From contig UQCR01000016.1 of NCBI GenBank assembly GCA_900539655.1, positions 1-64,000 of the forward strand: a stretch of 64,000 nt of DNA. The letters are read 5' to 3'. Below are positions 26,117 through 34,600 of this stretch, one piece after another. How positions within the stretch are numbered: position 1 is the first letter of the stretch; the number at the start of each line of letters is the position of its first letter. Made by a program: the position numbers and the translations under genes. The notes beneath the pieces were generated by a model that saw only the letters and a program-made list of their open reading frames with translations, had not been told where the DNA came from and made no database searches. Origin of the DNA: an uncultured Robinsoniella sp. Its GTDB lineage: Bacteria > Bacillota > Clostridia > Lachnospirales > Lachnospiraceae.

Positions 26117-26145
26117 TTGATTTTTAAATGTTTTTAGCGTATCAT
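26117..26145 (+). promoter_or_regulatory. Promoter of the intron-borne operon
   Basis: -35 TTGATT (26117-26122), 17-nt spacer, -10 TATCAT (26140-26145). The -10 is flanked by an inverted repeat TTTAGCGT (26133-26140) and AACGCTAAA (26163-26171) that could be an operator. Confidence 0.6.
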
Positions 26146-26179
26146 GTTCGTATAAACTAATCAACGCTAAAGTGTTTTT

Positions 26180-26193
26180 CGAACGTGTGTTCA
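26180..26193 (+). promoter_or_regulatory. LexA (SOS) box upstream of the intron-borne operon
   Basis: CGAACGTGTGTTCA holds the exact Firmicutes LexA core GAAC-N4-GTTC (26181-26192). It lies about 35-48 nt downstream of the proposed -10 and 60 nt before the first start codon. One such site is expected by chance in roughly 65 kb, so position is the main support. Confidence 0.55.
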
Positions 26194-26253
26194 ATAGATT
26201 CTACTGGAAAAAATTAAAATTTTGATATACAATAAATATATGGAGGTATTAAC

Positions 26254-27165
26254 TTGCTATATAGCCATCAGTTTGATATTACAGTTCCTTTTAATTGCAA
26301 TATGAATAATGATGTTAAGACATATGTCACATTAATCAATTTATATCATATATTAAATACGAATCAAAAAAAAGAAATATTACTTAATTTTAATGGAGTC
26401 AATTTTCTTTCAGCCAACTTATTAGCGCTTTTAGGCTGTTGTGTAGATAATACTATTGCTAATTGTGAACATAAAATTGCAGTTGGTAACCTTCATCCAA
26501 AAATAAAAGAAGTAATGCAAAAAAATGGGTTTAATCGGTATTTTACTTGGGAAGACTTAAAAGATACATATCATAGTACTATGGATTATGCTATTTTTAA
26601 AGCAAATACTGAACATTTAGTAGATTTTGAAAAATATCTAATATTAAATGTATTTTCTCGCGATAATCTACCATTAATGCAGCAAGCATTTAAAGATCGT
26701 ATTATAGATAATTTTTTAGAAATATTCAATAATGTCATCGATCATGCTGATAGCTCATATGTTTATGTATGTGGACAATATTTTCACAAAAGTTCAAAAT
26801 TATCTTTTACAATTGTAGATTTAGGGAAGACTATAAATACTAATGTAACTACTTATTTAACATATCTAGAAAAGCCTATACCAAATAACACATTAGAATG
26901 GGCGATTATTCCAGGAAATTCAACTAAGTCAGCTTCGGCTCCAGGCGGATTAGGTTTCAGCATGCTTCTAGATTTCTTAAAACATAATAAAGGATTTTTT
27001 ACACTTATTTCAGATAATGAATTATATGAAATAACTGGGAACAAAGAACGTTTTTCATCATTACCAATGGCATTTCCTGGAACAATAGTAACCATAACCA
27101 TAAATCTCAAAGATAGCCATGCATATTTTTTAACAAATAACAAAAATAATATCATTGTATTTTAG
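26254..27165 (+). CDS. STAS-like plus GHKL-type ATPase protein, intron cargo gene 1
   Basis: TTG start with GGAGG 7 nt upstream. 303 residues. Residues ~38-95 look STAS-like (EILLNFNGVNFLSANLLALLG...). Residues ~145-290 carry a HATPase (GHKL) layout: N-box EIFNNVIDHA at 156-165, DLG at 189-191 where DxG is usual, and GGLGF at 231-235. Such pairs resemble anti-sigma/STAS switch proteins, but here both are in one chain. It is the first gene of a tight three-gene operon inside a group I intron. Likely an ATP-dependent sensor or regulator of the PIN nuclease; this is inference. Confidence 0.7.
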   Translation: MLYSHQFDITVPFNCNMNNDVKTYVTLINLYHILNTNQKKEILLNFNGVNFLSANLLALLGCCVDNTIANCEHKIAVGNLHPKIKEVMQKNGFNRYFTWEDLKDTYHSTMDYAIFKANTEHLVDFEKYLILNVFSRDNLPLMQQAFKDRIIDNFLEIFNNVIDHADSSYVYVCGQYFHKSSKLSFTIVDLGKTINTNVTTYLTYLEKPIPNNTLEWAIIPGNSTKSASAPGGLGFSMLLDFLKHNKGFFTLISDNELYEITGNKERFSSLPMAFPGTIVTITINLKDSHAYFLTNNKNNIIVF

Positions 27166-27175
27166 GAGGTGTATC

Positions 27176-27523
27176 ATGCAAATACAAAACTTTAATATTG
27201 CTGATCTTATACAAAGCCCATCAGCACTTACACGTGAGCAAGGAACAATTATTTATAGCAAAATAATTCCTTTGTTAAATAATAATAATAAAGTAGTACT
27301 TGATTTCTCAGAAATAGAGAGTATTATTACGCCGTTTCTAAATGTATCGATTGGTAAATTATACGAAACATATAGCAGCGAGCAATTGCAGAATTTACTT
27401 GAAGTTACCAATTTACCAGAGGGTACGAGTTCAAAATTCCAAACTGTAATCAATAATGCTAAACACTACTATAAAGATAAAGATAATTTTAAAAAAGTTG
27501 TCAAGGAAGTGATTGATAATTAA
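27176..27523 (+). CDS. STAS-like (DUF4325-type) protein, intron cargo gene 2
   Basis: ATG at 27176 has AGGAGG 8 nt upstream and starts 10 nt after gene 1. 115 residues. The pattern ALTREQGTIIYSKI, KVVLDFSEIESIITPFLNVSIGKL, then a helical C-terminus fits the STAS-like family that often sits beside HATPase proteins. It probably partners the gene 1 product as a phospho- or nucleotide-dependent switch. Its stop overlaps the next start (TAATG). Confidence 0.72.
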   Translation: MQIQNFNIADLIQSPSALTREQGTIIYSKIIPLLNNNNKVVLDFSEIESIITPFLNVSIGKLYETYSSEQLQNLLEVTNLPEGTSSKFQTVINNAKHYYKDKDNFKKVVKEVIDN

Positions 27524-28092
27524 TGAAGAAAAAAATGTCGTCCAAAATACCCATTAGTACTTTTCAACCAACTGAACACGATACGATTATTTTAGATACT
27601 AATATATTAATAGACTTATTTTATCCATTAAATTTTGAAAATGATAATAATCATATTGACAAATTATACTCTAATTTAATGAGCGCTAAAAGTAAACTTA
27701 TAATATCTTCTGTTCAAGTTTCAGAATTTATTAATCGCTGTATTAGGATACAATATAATCTCTATAGAAAAAGTATAAACAAAGAAGAATTATTTGATTT
27801 TAAAAAAGATTATCGATGTACCGATGACTACAGGGATCAAATGAATGGTATATTAGATATTATTAAAACAGATATTATCCCTTCATTTCAATTTATCGAT
27901 GATGGATTTAGCGATATGAAACATGATAATATTTTTTTATATGGATTTTCATATGACTTTAATGATGCGTTAATTGTCCAAATTGCCAAACAACAAAATG
28001 CAATTATTGTTACGAATGATCGAGACTATGCTAATTATGGAAATGATTTTCCTATCGTTACAAATAATAAATTTTTGTTGATGCTTAACTAA
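27523..28092 (+). CDS. PIN-domain nuclease, intron cargo gene 3
   Basis: 189 residues, start overlapping the previous stop. PIN acidic residues are in place: Asp25 in ILDTNILIDLF, Glu68 in VQVSEFINR, Asp148 in FNDALIVQIA, and Asp166 in VTNDRDY. PIN proteins cut RNA, often as VapC-type toxins, so it may be the effector of the operon, held in check by the STAS/ATPase pair. An alternative is a nuclease used for intron mobility, which would be new for the family. It is longer than typical VapC, with an insert near 75-135. Confidence 0.82.
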   Translation: MKKKMSSKIPISTFQPTEHDTIILDTNILIDLFYPLNFENDNNHIDKLYSNLMSAKSKLIISSVQVSEFINRCIRIQYNLYRKSINKEELFDFKKDYRCTDDYRDQMNGILDIIKTDIIPSFQFIDDGFSDMKHDNIFLYGFSYDFNDALIVQIAKQQNAIIVTNDRDYANYGNDFPIVTNNKFLLMLN

Positions 28093-28107
28093 TACATAAT
28101 AAGACTA

Positions 28108-28140
28108 ATAGACCAGTACTCTTCTACTGGTCTATTTTTA
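28108..28140 (+). terminator. Bidirectional terminator between PIN gene and reverse zinc-ribbon gene
   Basis: Perfect 11-bp stem ATAGACCAGTA (28108-28118)/TACTGGTCTAT (28125-28135) followed by TTTTTA; it lies between two convergent genes. Confidence 0.85.
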
Positions 28141-28141
28141 C

Positions 28142-28585
28142 TTACTTGATTTTAGCCCCACACTTATTACAGATTAACTCGACCTTATTTGTGATAAAAC
28201 CCGTTAAAAGGCTATACTTTTTGCGTACAGGTGTAAACTCTGTACCGCCACATTTTGGACATTTCTTGGTATTCGCGGTTGGTGCGCTTTTTCTTTCATT
28301 AAGGACTGCGGTTCTATGATCGAGTGTTGTATGCTTTTCAAGTACTATTTTTTGATCACCACAGTTTTTACATCTGGTGGCTATTAGTTTTTTGTTTTCT
28401 TCTAGCGTTGCTTCGAGACAATTACATTTTTCACATTGGAAATTGTCTAGGTAATCCTGTTTGCGCGCTTTAAATACTAGTTTATGACAGTTGTCGCAAA
28501 ACTCGCAATAATCATACATATCATCAATACAATCCCAGTTATCACTTTCACAACTTGGACATTTCTTGTTCAATTGTACTCCCAT
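28142..28585 (-). CDS. Multi-zinc-ribbon protein, reverse strand inside the intron
   Basis: 147 residues. On the minus strand the start has AAAGGAG upstream. At least three metal-knuckle sets are visible: CPSCES/CEFCDNC near the N-terminus, CEKCNC/CKNCG in the middle, and CPKCGG with CNKCG at the C-terminus, where YSLLTGFITNKVELIC is a phage-typical zinc-ribbon segment. Function unknown; probably nucleic-acid or protein binding. It is transcribed against the tape measure gene from its own promoter near the 3' splice site. Confidence 0.7.
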   Translation of the reverse strand: MGVQLNKKCPSCESDNWDCIDDMYDYCEFCDNCHKLVFKARKQDYLDNFQCEKCNCLEATLEENKKLIATRCKNCGDQKIVLEKHTTLDHRTAVLNERKSAPTANTKKCPKCGGTEFTPVRKKYSLLTGFITNKVELICNKCGAKIK

Positions 28586-28607
28586 ATATTAAGCTCCTTT
28601 TTATTTA

Positions 28608-28637
28608 ATTATAATTTAAAATACACCACTTTGTAAA
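28608..28637 (-). promoter_or_regulatory. Promoter of the reverse zinc-ribbon gene
   Basis: Minus strand: -35 TTTACA (28637-28632), 18-nt spacer, -10 TATAAT (28613-28608). The -35 lies 1 nt from the P9.0 strand, so the intron's 3' end and the promoter are packed together. Confidence 0.6.
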
Positions 28638-28643
28638 CACTTG

Positions 28644-31600
28644 TCATTAAAAAATATCGGAAATGTTTTAAATGCATTTAAAAGTGGCTCTGACTTAACA
28701 GAAGTTGCTAAAAATATTGGGGATTTAGATAAAGCAGCAAAAGCAATGAATTCAGTAAAGGGATTACCTAAAGAAGACAAAGTTCATGCACTAAAGCAGG
28801 CGTTTCAAGGTATCAGTGAAGAATCCATTCAAGCAGCTATCAATTTGAATACCGTCGACAATGTAGTTGATAAAACATCTACTAAGGTAGGTGGATTAAA
28901 AAATGCATTTACTGGATTAGCTTCCACAATAGGAATCAGTACGACCACATTAGGGGTTCTCACAGGTGTTGTAGCTGCCGCAGGCGTAGGCTTTATGGCA
29001 TATAGCATGTATCAAAAATATATTGAAGAGTGTGTCGAATCAGCCAAAGATGCTAGTGATGAGTGGACAACACAAAACAGTACTTTATCAGACCAAAAAG
29101 AAAAGATAAGCGAATTACGAAACGAATTGAATTCCGGAAATCTTTCTGAGCAAGAAACTTACAGCATTAAGTCACAAATTCTTGATATACAAAAACAAAT
29201 TGTATCGACTTATGGAGAACAAGCTAGTGGGATTGATCTTATTAATGGTAATTTAGACAAACAGAAAGCTCTTATTGATCAAATTTCAAAATCCGAGGCA
29301 GATAGACTTATCAATGAAAACACGACTGGAATTGATAAAGCTAAAAAAGAAATGGAAAAGAGTGACCGTAAGTATAAACTGGGCAGTTTAGGTGGAAACA
29401 ACACTGAATTAAATGAGGAACTAAAGAATTTAGTATCTAAATATTCACATAAGGGAATTTCTTTTGGAGCCCAAGACCATAACAGTCTTAAAGTACCAAT
29501 CTATTTTGAAGGTGATGCGAAAACTGCAGATGCTGTAATTAATGACTTTGCAACCGACGTAAAGAAAATACAGGAAAAATATAAAGATGATCAGATCGAT
29601 AACAGCTGGTTCCAAGAGATATCCTCTTCCGCTTCATCAGCACTCAAAGACAATAAAGAAATTTTAACTGAATATAAAGATTTATATAATCAATCTTTGA
29701 TGGCAGATATGTTTCGCAAGGGAACAAAAGATACTGATCCTGCGGGTATTCTCAATAAATATCGAGATGCCGTAGAAAAATACAATGAAGCATTATTGAA
29801 AGATGATGAGAATTCCAAAGCCAAAGCCTCTGCAGATTTTTCTAAAGTTCAAGAATCAGTTGATGGCATTTTAAAATCCAATCCAGAGTATGCCGATATT
29901 TTTAATGAAATTAGCCAAGCTTTAGATAAATCAACTGCTAAAGCTTATGAATTTAATGAGGCTATATCAGGAAAGAAAAAAGGCGGCAAGGCAGATGCTA
30001 TAAAACGAAATTCTGACCGTCTAAAAGATGAGAAACTATCTAATATAGATGTGGAAGCAGCATTCCTTACAGATGGATATCAAAAAGGGGAAGCCTATAT
30101 ATTAAACCTCGCAACAGCATGGGGTATTACCGCAGATTCCTCTTCAGAAGAAATCACACAATTTACAGATGCATTAATTAAAGCTGGAATTATTAGTGGA
30201 AAAGTCTCATCTGATATGGCAGAGGATGCCGAGATAATTCCAAGAAAACTCTCAGAATTATTGGTTGACGACGAAGGAAAAGAAACTTCATTTAGCAAGC
30301 AAGTGGGTTCCTATGAGAAGTCACTGGACACATTAAAAACAGCGATGGGTAAAGTCAATGCGGGGAATATTTCAGATTCGGAGTTAATGAATTTATTAAC
30401 GGAATTCCCTGAATTAACCGATACCACAGATGATTTGGCAACTGCTATACAGAATTTAATGGGCACAACAGCTGATGGCATATTAGGCACCTTAGATGAA
30501 AACATAAAAGCACTAAATGAAGCTGGGAAAGACACCTCTGGACTAGAGAAATATCGAGATGCCATTGCAAATCTGAAAAAAGAGGCTTCCCAGACCGATT
30601 GGTATTCTAACCTCACAGATGGAATTGATAAAGCATTCTCTTCTGCAAATTCAGGGGATTCTTATGCAAAACTCATTGAATATGGTGAAAAGGCTAAAAA
30701 ACTTCGTGAAGAAGGTCTTGTTGGTACAGACGATTTCAAAGAGTTTGCCAAATTCATCTCTCCAACTGGCAGTGATGGTGTCCAAAACTTTGATGAGAAC
30801 ATAGGTAAATTCAATCGATACTTTACGGCAGATTCAAACGAAGGTGTTCTAAACTTTTTAGATGACCTCAGCAACAAAACGGATAAAGCCGGGGAAAAAT
30901 TAGCTACATTTGACGATGATGCTCAGAGTTGGTCTTTCAACATCAAAGACATGGAACAATCCGCAACGGATATGGGCATGAGCTTTGATGAAATGCTGGC
31001 AATGTTTGGTCGCCTGGAGGATTATGGTGCCCACAATAATTTCTATCGTTCCACAGAAGAAGCAAGCGAACGCCTCACCACACTGTATACAGAAGCTGCT
31101 GAAGCCGAGAAACGGCTTGCTGAAATGGAGCAGACAGGACAGTATGAAACGAAAGACGAAAATGGAAACGCTCAATTCACTGTTGAAAACCAAGCAGCAC
31201 TTGACGAACAGCGTGCAAAGGTAAACCAATATAAACGGGATATACAAGAAACGCAAGAATGTCTGGATGCACTCATCAATAAAAGTGCTGACGATTATAA
31301 CAAAGACTACGAAAATGCAAAGCACACATATGAACGTCTACAAGCGGAAAAAGAAAAGATTCTCTCAGAAGACACTTATGGAGAAAATTCAGAGGGTGTA
31401 GCAGCCGCTATTCAAAGAGATATCGATCAGATTTTAAAAGACAATCCCAAGATTAAGATATCTGTAGAAGCGGAAACAGAGAATCCCCAGGAACCGAAAG
31501 AAGAAGTAGAAAAGGAAAAAGCTGAACTACCTGTTGAAGCAAAACTAATTAATCCTGGAAAGCTATTGGATGGCAATGATCCTGTTAGTCTTGAAGTTCA

Positions 31601-34600
31601 TGCTAAAGAAACAATAAACCCCTTAATGTCAGGAAGCAGCAATTTGGGCTTGGACACTAACATTTCTGGTGTCACAGAAAAGGTTGATGAAGCGAAAGAG
31701 TATGCAGAATCCAGCAAGTCTACTATGAAAATTGATGCTGATGATTCTAAGGCGATAAGTAAGGCAAACCAGACCGTAAGTACAATCGACGCAATGCAAG
31801 CCACAATCCCAGTAAATGCGGATACTTTTGGGGTTACCAGTTCCATTCTTAGTGCATTAGCACAGCCCTGGAGTATCAACGTTGCTGCAAATGTTAGCGG
31901 TTTGCCAAGCAGTCTTGGTTTAGGTGCTCCTAAAATAGGCGTTGCGGACGGTACTGCTCATGCAGATGGTACAATTCCATTTAATGATGCCTGGGCTCAA
32001 TATGCAGCCTCCCAGGGATATTCTTTTGCATCTGGCACCTGGGGACTTCCTCAAAATGAGACGGCGCTAATTAATGAACTGGGACAGGAATTACTTGTCC
32101 GTGATGGTGCATGGCATTTAATACCGGCAGGCGCACGTTTTATGCAATTGAAAAAAAATGACATCATTTTCAACCACAGGCAGACGCAGGAATTATTCAA
32201 AAATGGTAACATTACTGGAACGGGTAAACTAATTGGTGGTTCTTCTCATGCCAATGGAACAGTCCGAAAGGTAACTGGCGCTTCTTATAGTACAGGAATG
32301 GGTTCTCTACAGTTTGCCAGCGGAATACCAAACAAATCATCTTCCGCCAATACGCAGTCTACTCAGCAGAACACACAGGCAACCAACCAAAACTCTCAGG
32401 CACAAGAAGATAACACCGAAAAGACAAAAGAGTCCACATCAGAAATAGATAACTTTGCTACCCGGTTAAGTTACTTCTCACGTAAGACCAAAAATATCAT
32501 CGATTCGATTACAGATTATGTTTCCTCAGCGGTCAAATCCAGCCGCCTAAAACGTGGAATGACAGCAAAAGAAAACGAGATTTCCGCCAATGAGCGCAGT
32601 TACGAAGGTTACATGAATGCTGCCAACGGTGTTGCTCTTGATGAAAGCTGGAAGCAGAAAGTGCGTGACGGAGATTACTCCATTGACACCATCGACACTT
32701 CAACTGATGAAGGCAAGAAACTGCAGGAGAACATCGACAAGTACAAAAAATACTATGAAGCAGCATTAAACTGTAAAGATGCGGTATCTCAACTTCGCCG
32801 GGAACAGCAGGAACTTTATACGCAATGGGCAAATGTGCCGATTGAAGCGTATGAAAAGAAGCTGGAGCGGTTAGGCAATGACATGGATGTACTGGATGCA
32901 AAGGTTCAAGCAAGAACCAATACAAATACGGGCTATCTGCTTAAGAGGGTACAAACCGAAGACAAAGTTCATCTGTCAGCTAAAAAGAGTACAAGAAATA
33001 AAGCAAAATCTACTCTGAATAAAACCACTAAAAGTAATGACAAAATCGGTGACAAATTAGAGAAGAAAGTCAAAAAGTCTAAGGTTAAATCTTCTACTAA
33101 GAAAAAGATAACCTCTAATATCGAAAAAGGCAAGAAAGTCAGCACAAAAGGAATCAAGGATAAGAAGCTACTGTCACAGATTGAGGATTGGAATAATTCT
33201 GTAGGTAAGAAATCCAAAGATGAGAAAGCTTTTAAGAAAGCAGATAAGACATATCAAAAAGCCCAGGGCAAGGTTGATCATGTCAAAGGTGTTTCTTATG
33301 GATATACAAATAAGCTCCTTGATAAAGAGGTAGCTATTCAGAAAAAGCAAAATAATACAGCGCGGAGCACAAAAAAGAAAACAGCTTCTATTGCAAAAAA
33401 AACAGGGCACCAGCTTGATTACCAGAAATCAACGACTAAAGCCGGTAATAAACTGCTCAATGACAAGATGTCAAAGTCCCAGAGAAAATCTGTCCAGAAA
33501 GCTGTTAAATCAGGTAAGAAGGTTAGTACAAAGGGGCTCGAAGGGAATGCGCTTAAAGACGCTAAAAATTATAATAAAATCGTTGCTGATAACAAGAAAA
33601 ACAAAGATACTACGGCAAATAAATTATTAAAATCTACTAAGCTCAGTAAATCTCAGCGGAGTGCAGTCGAAGCAGGTAAAACGGTTAGCACAAAGGGACT
33701 CAAAGGTAATGATCTCAAGAAAGCAAAGGCTTACAATGAAGCGGTCAAGAAAAACAATGAGGCCTTAAAGGCACAGAAAACAGCTGCCGATAATGCTGCC
33801 AAAGCCCAGGCAGAACTCGCTCAAAAAATGGGCGAAGTCGCAAATCAGCAGATGGAGAATGTCAAGGCGTTTTATGAGGCGAAAGGTAGTTATTATTCTA
33901 CGAGTACTGACACCAAATCCAAACAACGAGAATTAAAAATTGCCCAAGGCAAAGAATTGACCGAGGGTGATTTCCAGTCAGAAATCACTGCCAAGAAAAC
34001 TGAAAAAGATAATCTGACTGCCCAGAAAACCGCTATGCAAAGTCAGTTAAAATCTTTGGTCGATTCAGGAAAAATAAAAGTCAATAGTGAAGATTGGTAT
34101 AAGTGGACGTCTGACATTGATGGTGTTGGGAATGCTGCGCTAGATGCTGAAATAGCATTAAAAAATCTGGAAGACAGCCAGGCGAACCTCAAGATCGAAA
34201 AACTTGGCTATTCATTGGATGCTATAAATGCTAAGAATGACAATGACCAAGCTAATCTTGATCTTAAACAGAAACAGGGTCAACTTCTAACCGGTGCTGA
34301 TTATAAAAACATCCTTGATAACAGCAGTGCAAAAGAAGCAAATCTCATAGCACAAAACAAAGCACTTGCTGAGCAGAAAAAAAATCTTGATGTTAATTCA
34401 CAAAAATACCAGGAGATCCAAAACCAGATTAATAGCAATGAAGCTGGTATTCAGGCAGAGAAACAGGCTAGAGAGGAATTAAATCATACGATTGAAAACC
34501 TTCCAACTGAAAAACTGCAAAAAGAACTTGATCTTCTGGATGCCCAGAATGCCCAGATAAAATCACAAATTGATCTCTTGAAGGCGAAGGGAAAGGATTT

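Larger units (their letters stand above)
25620..28644 (+). ncRNA. Group I intron interrupting the tape measure gene, 3,025 nt, with protein cargo
   Basis: A full set of core pairings can be drawn: P3 GAGGA (25719)/TCCTC (25993); P4 TTGCTT (25728)/AAGCAG (25881); P5 CCC (25738)/GGG (25874); P6 CCATACC (25891)/GGTCTGG (25967); P7 GGGCA (25984)/TGTCC (26037); P8 CAGTAATT (25999)/AATTGCTG (26021); P9.0 AAGTG (26043)/CACTT (28638) just before G28643. A guide TAATG-GCGGC (25671-25680) pairs without gap to exon 1 GCTGT plus exon 2 CATTA. Joining there restores the tape-measure frame. Ends are uncertain by one base (25619-28643 or 25620-28644 give the same mRNA). The 25685-26253 stretch is the RNA core plus promoter, with no gene. 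Confidence 0.8.

Noticed and set aside
25685..26120. Group II intron (GTGCG at 25856) or IStron/OMEGA-type element
   Set aside because: No domain V helix with its AGC triad and no reverse transcriptase, TnpA or TnpB gene are present. The P3-P4-P6-P7-P8-P9.0 pairings fit a group I intron much better.
26254..28643. Homing endonuclease inside the intron
   Set aside because: The three forward genes have GHKL/STAS, STAS-like and PIN motifs, and the reverse gene is a zinc ribbon. No LAGLIDADG, HNH, GIY-YIG or His-Cys signature was found.
28641..28643. TTG start of an independent second tape measure gene
   Set aside because: There is no ribosome binding site, and the frame continues the first half exactly once the intron is removed.
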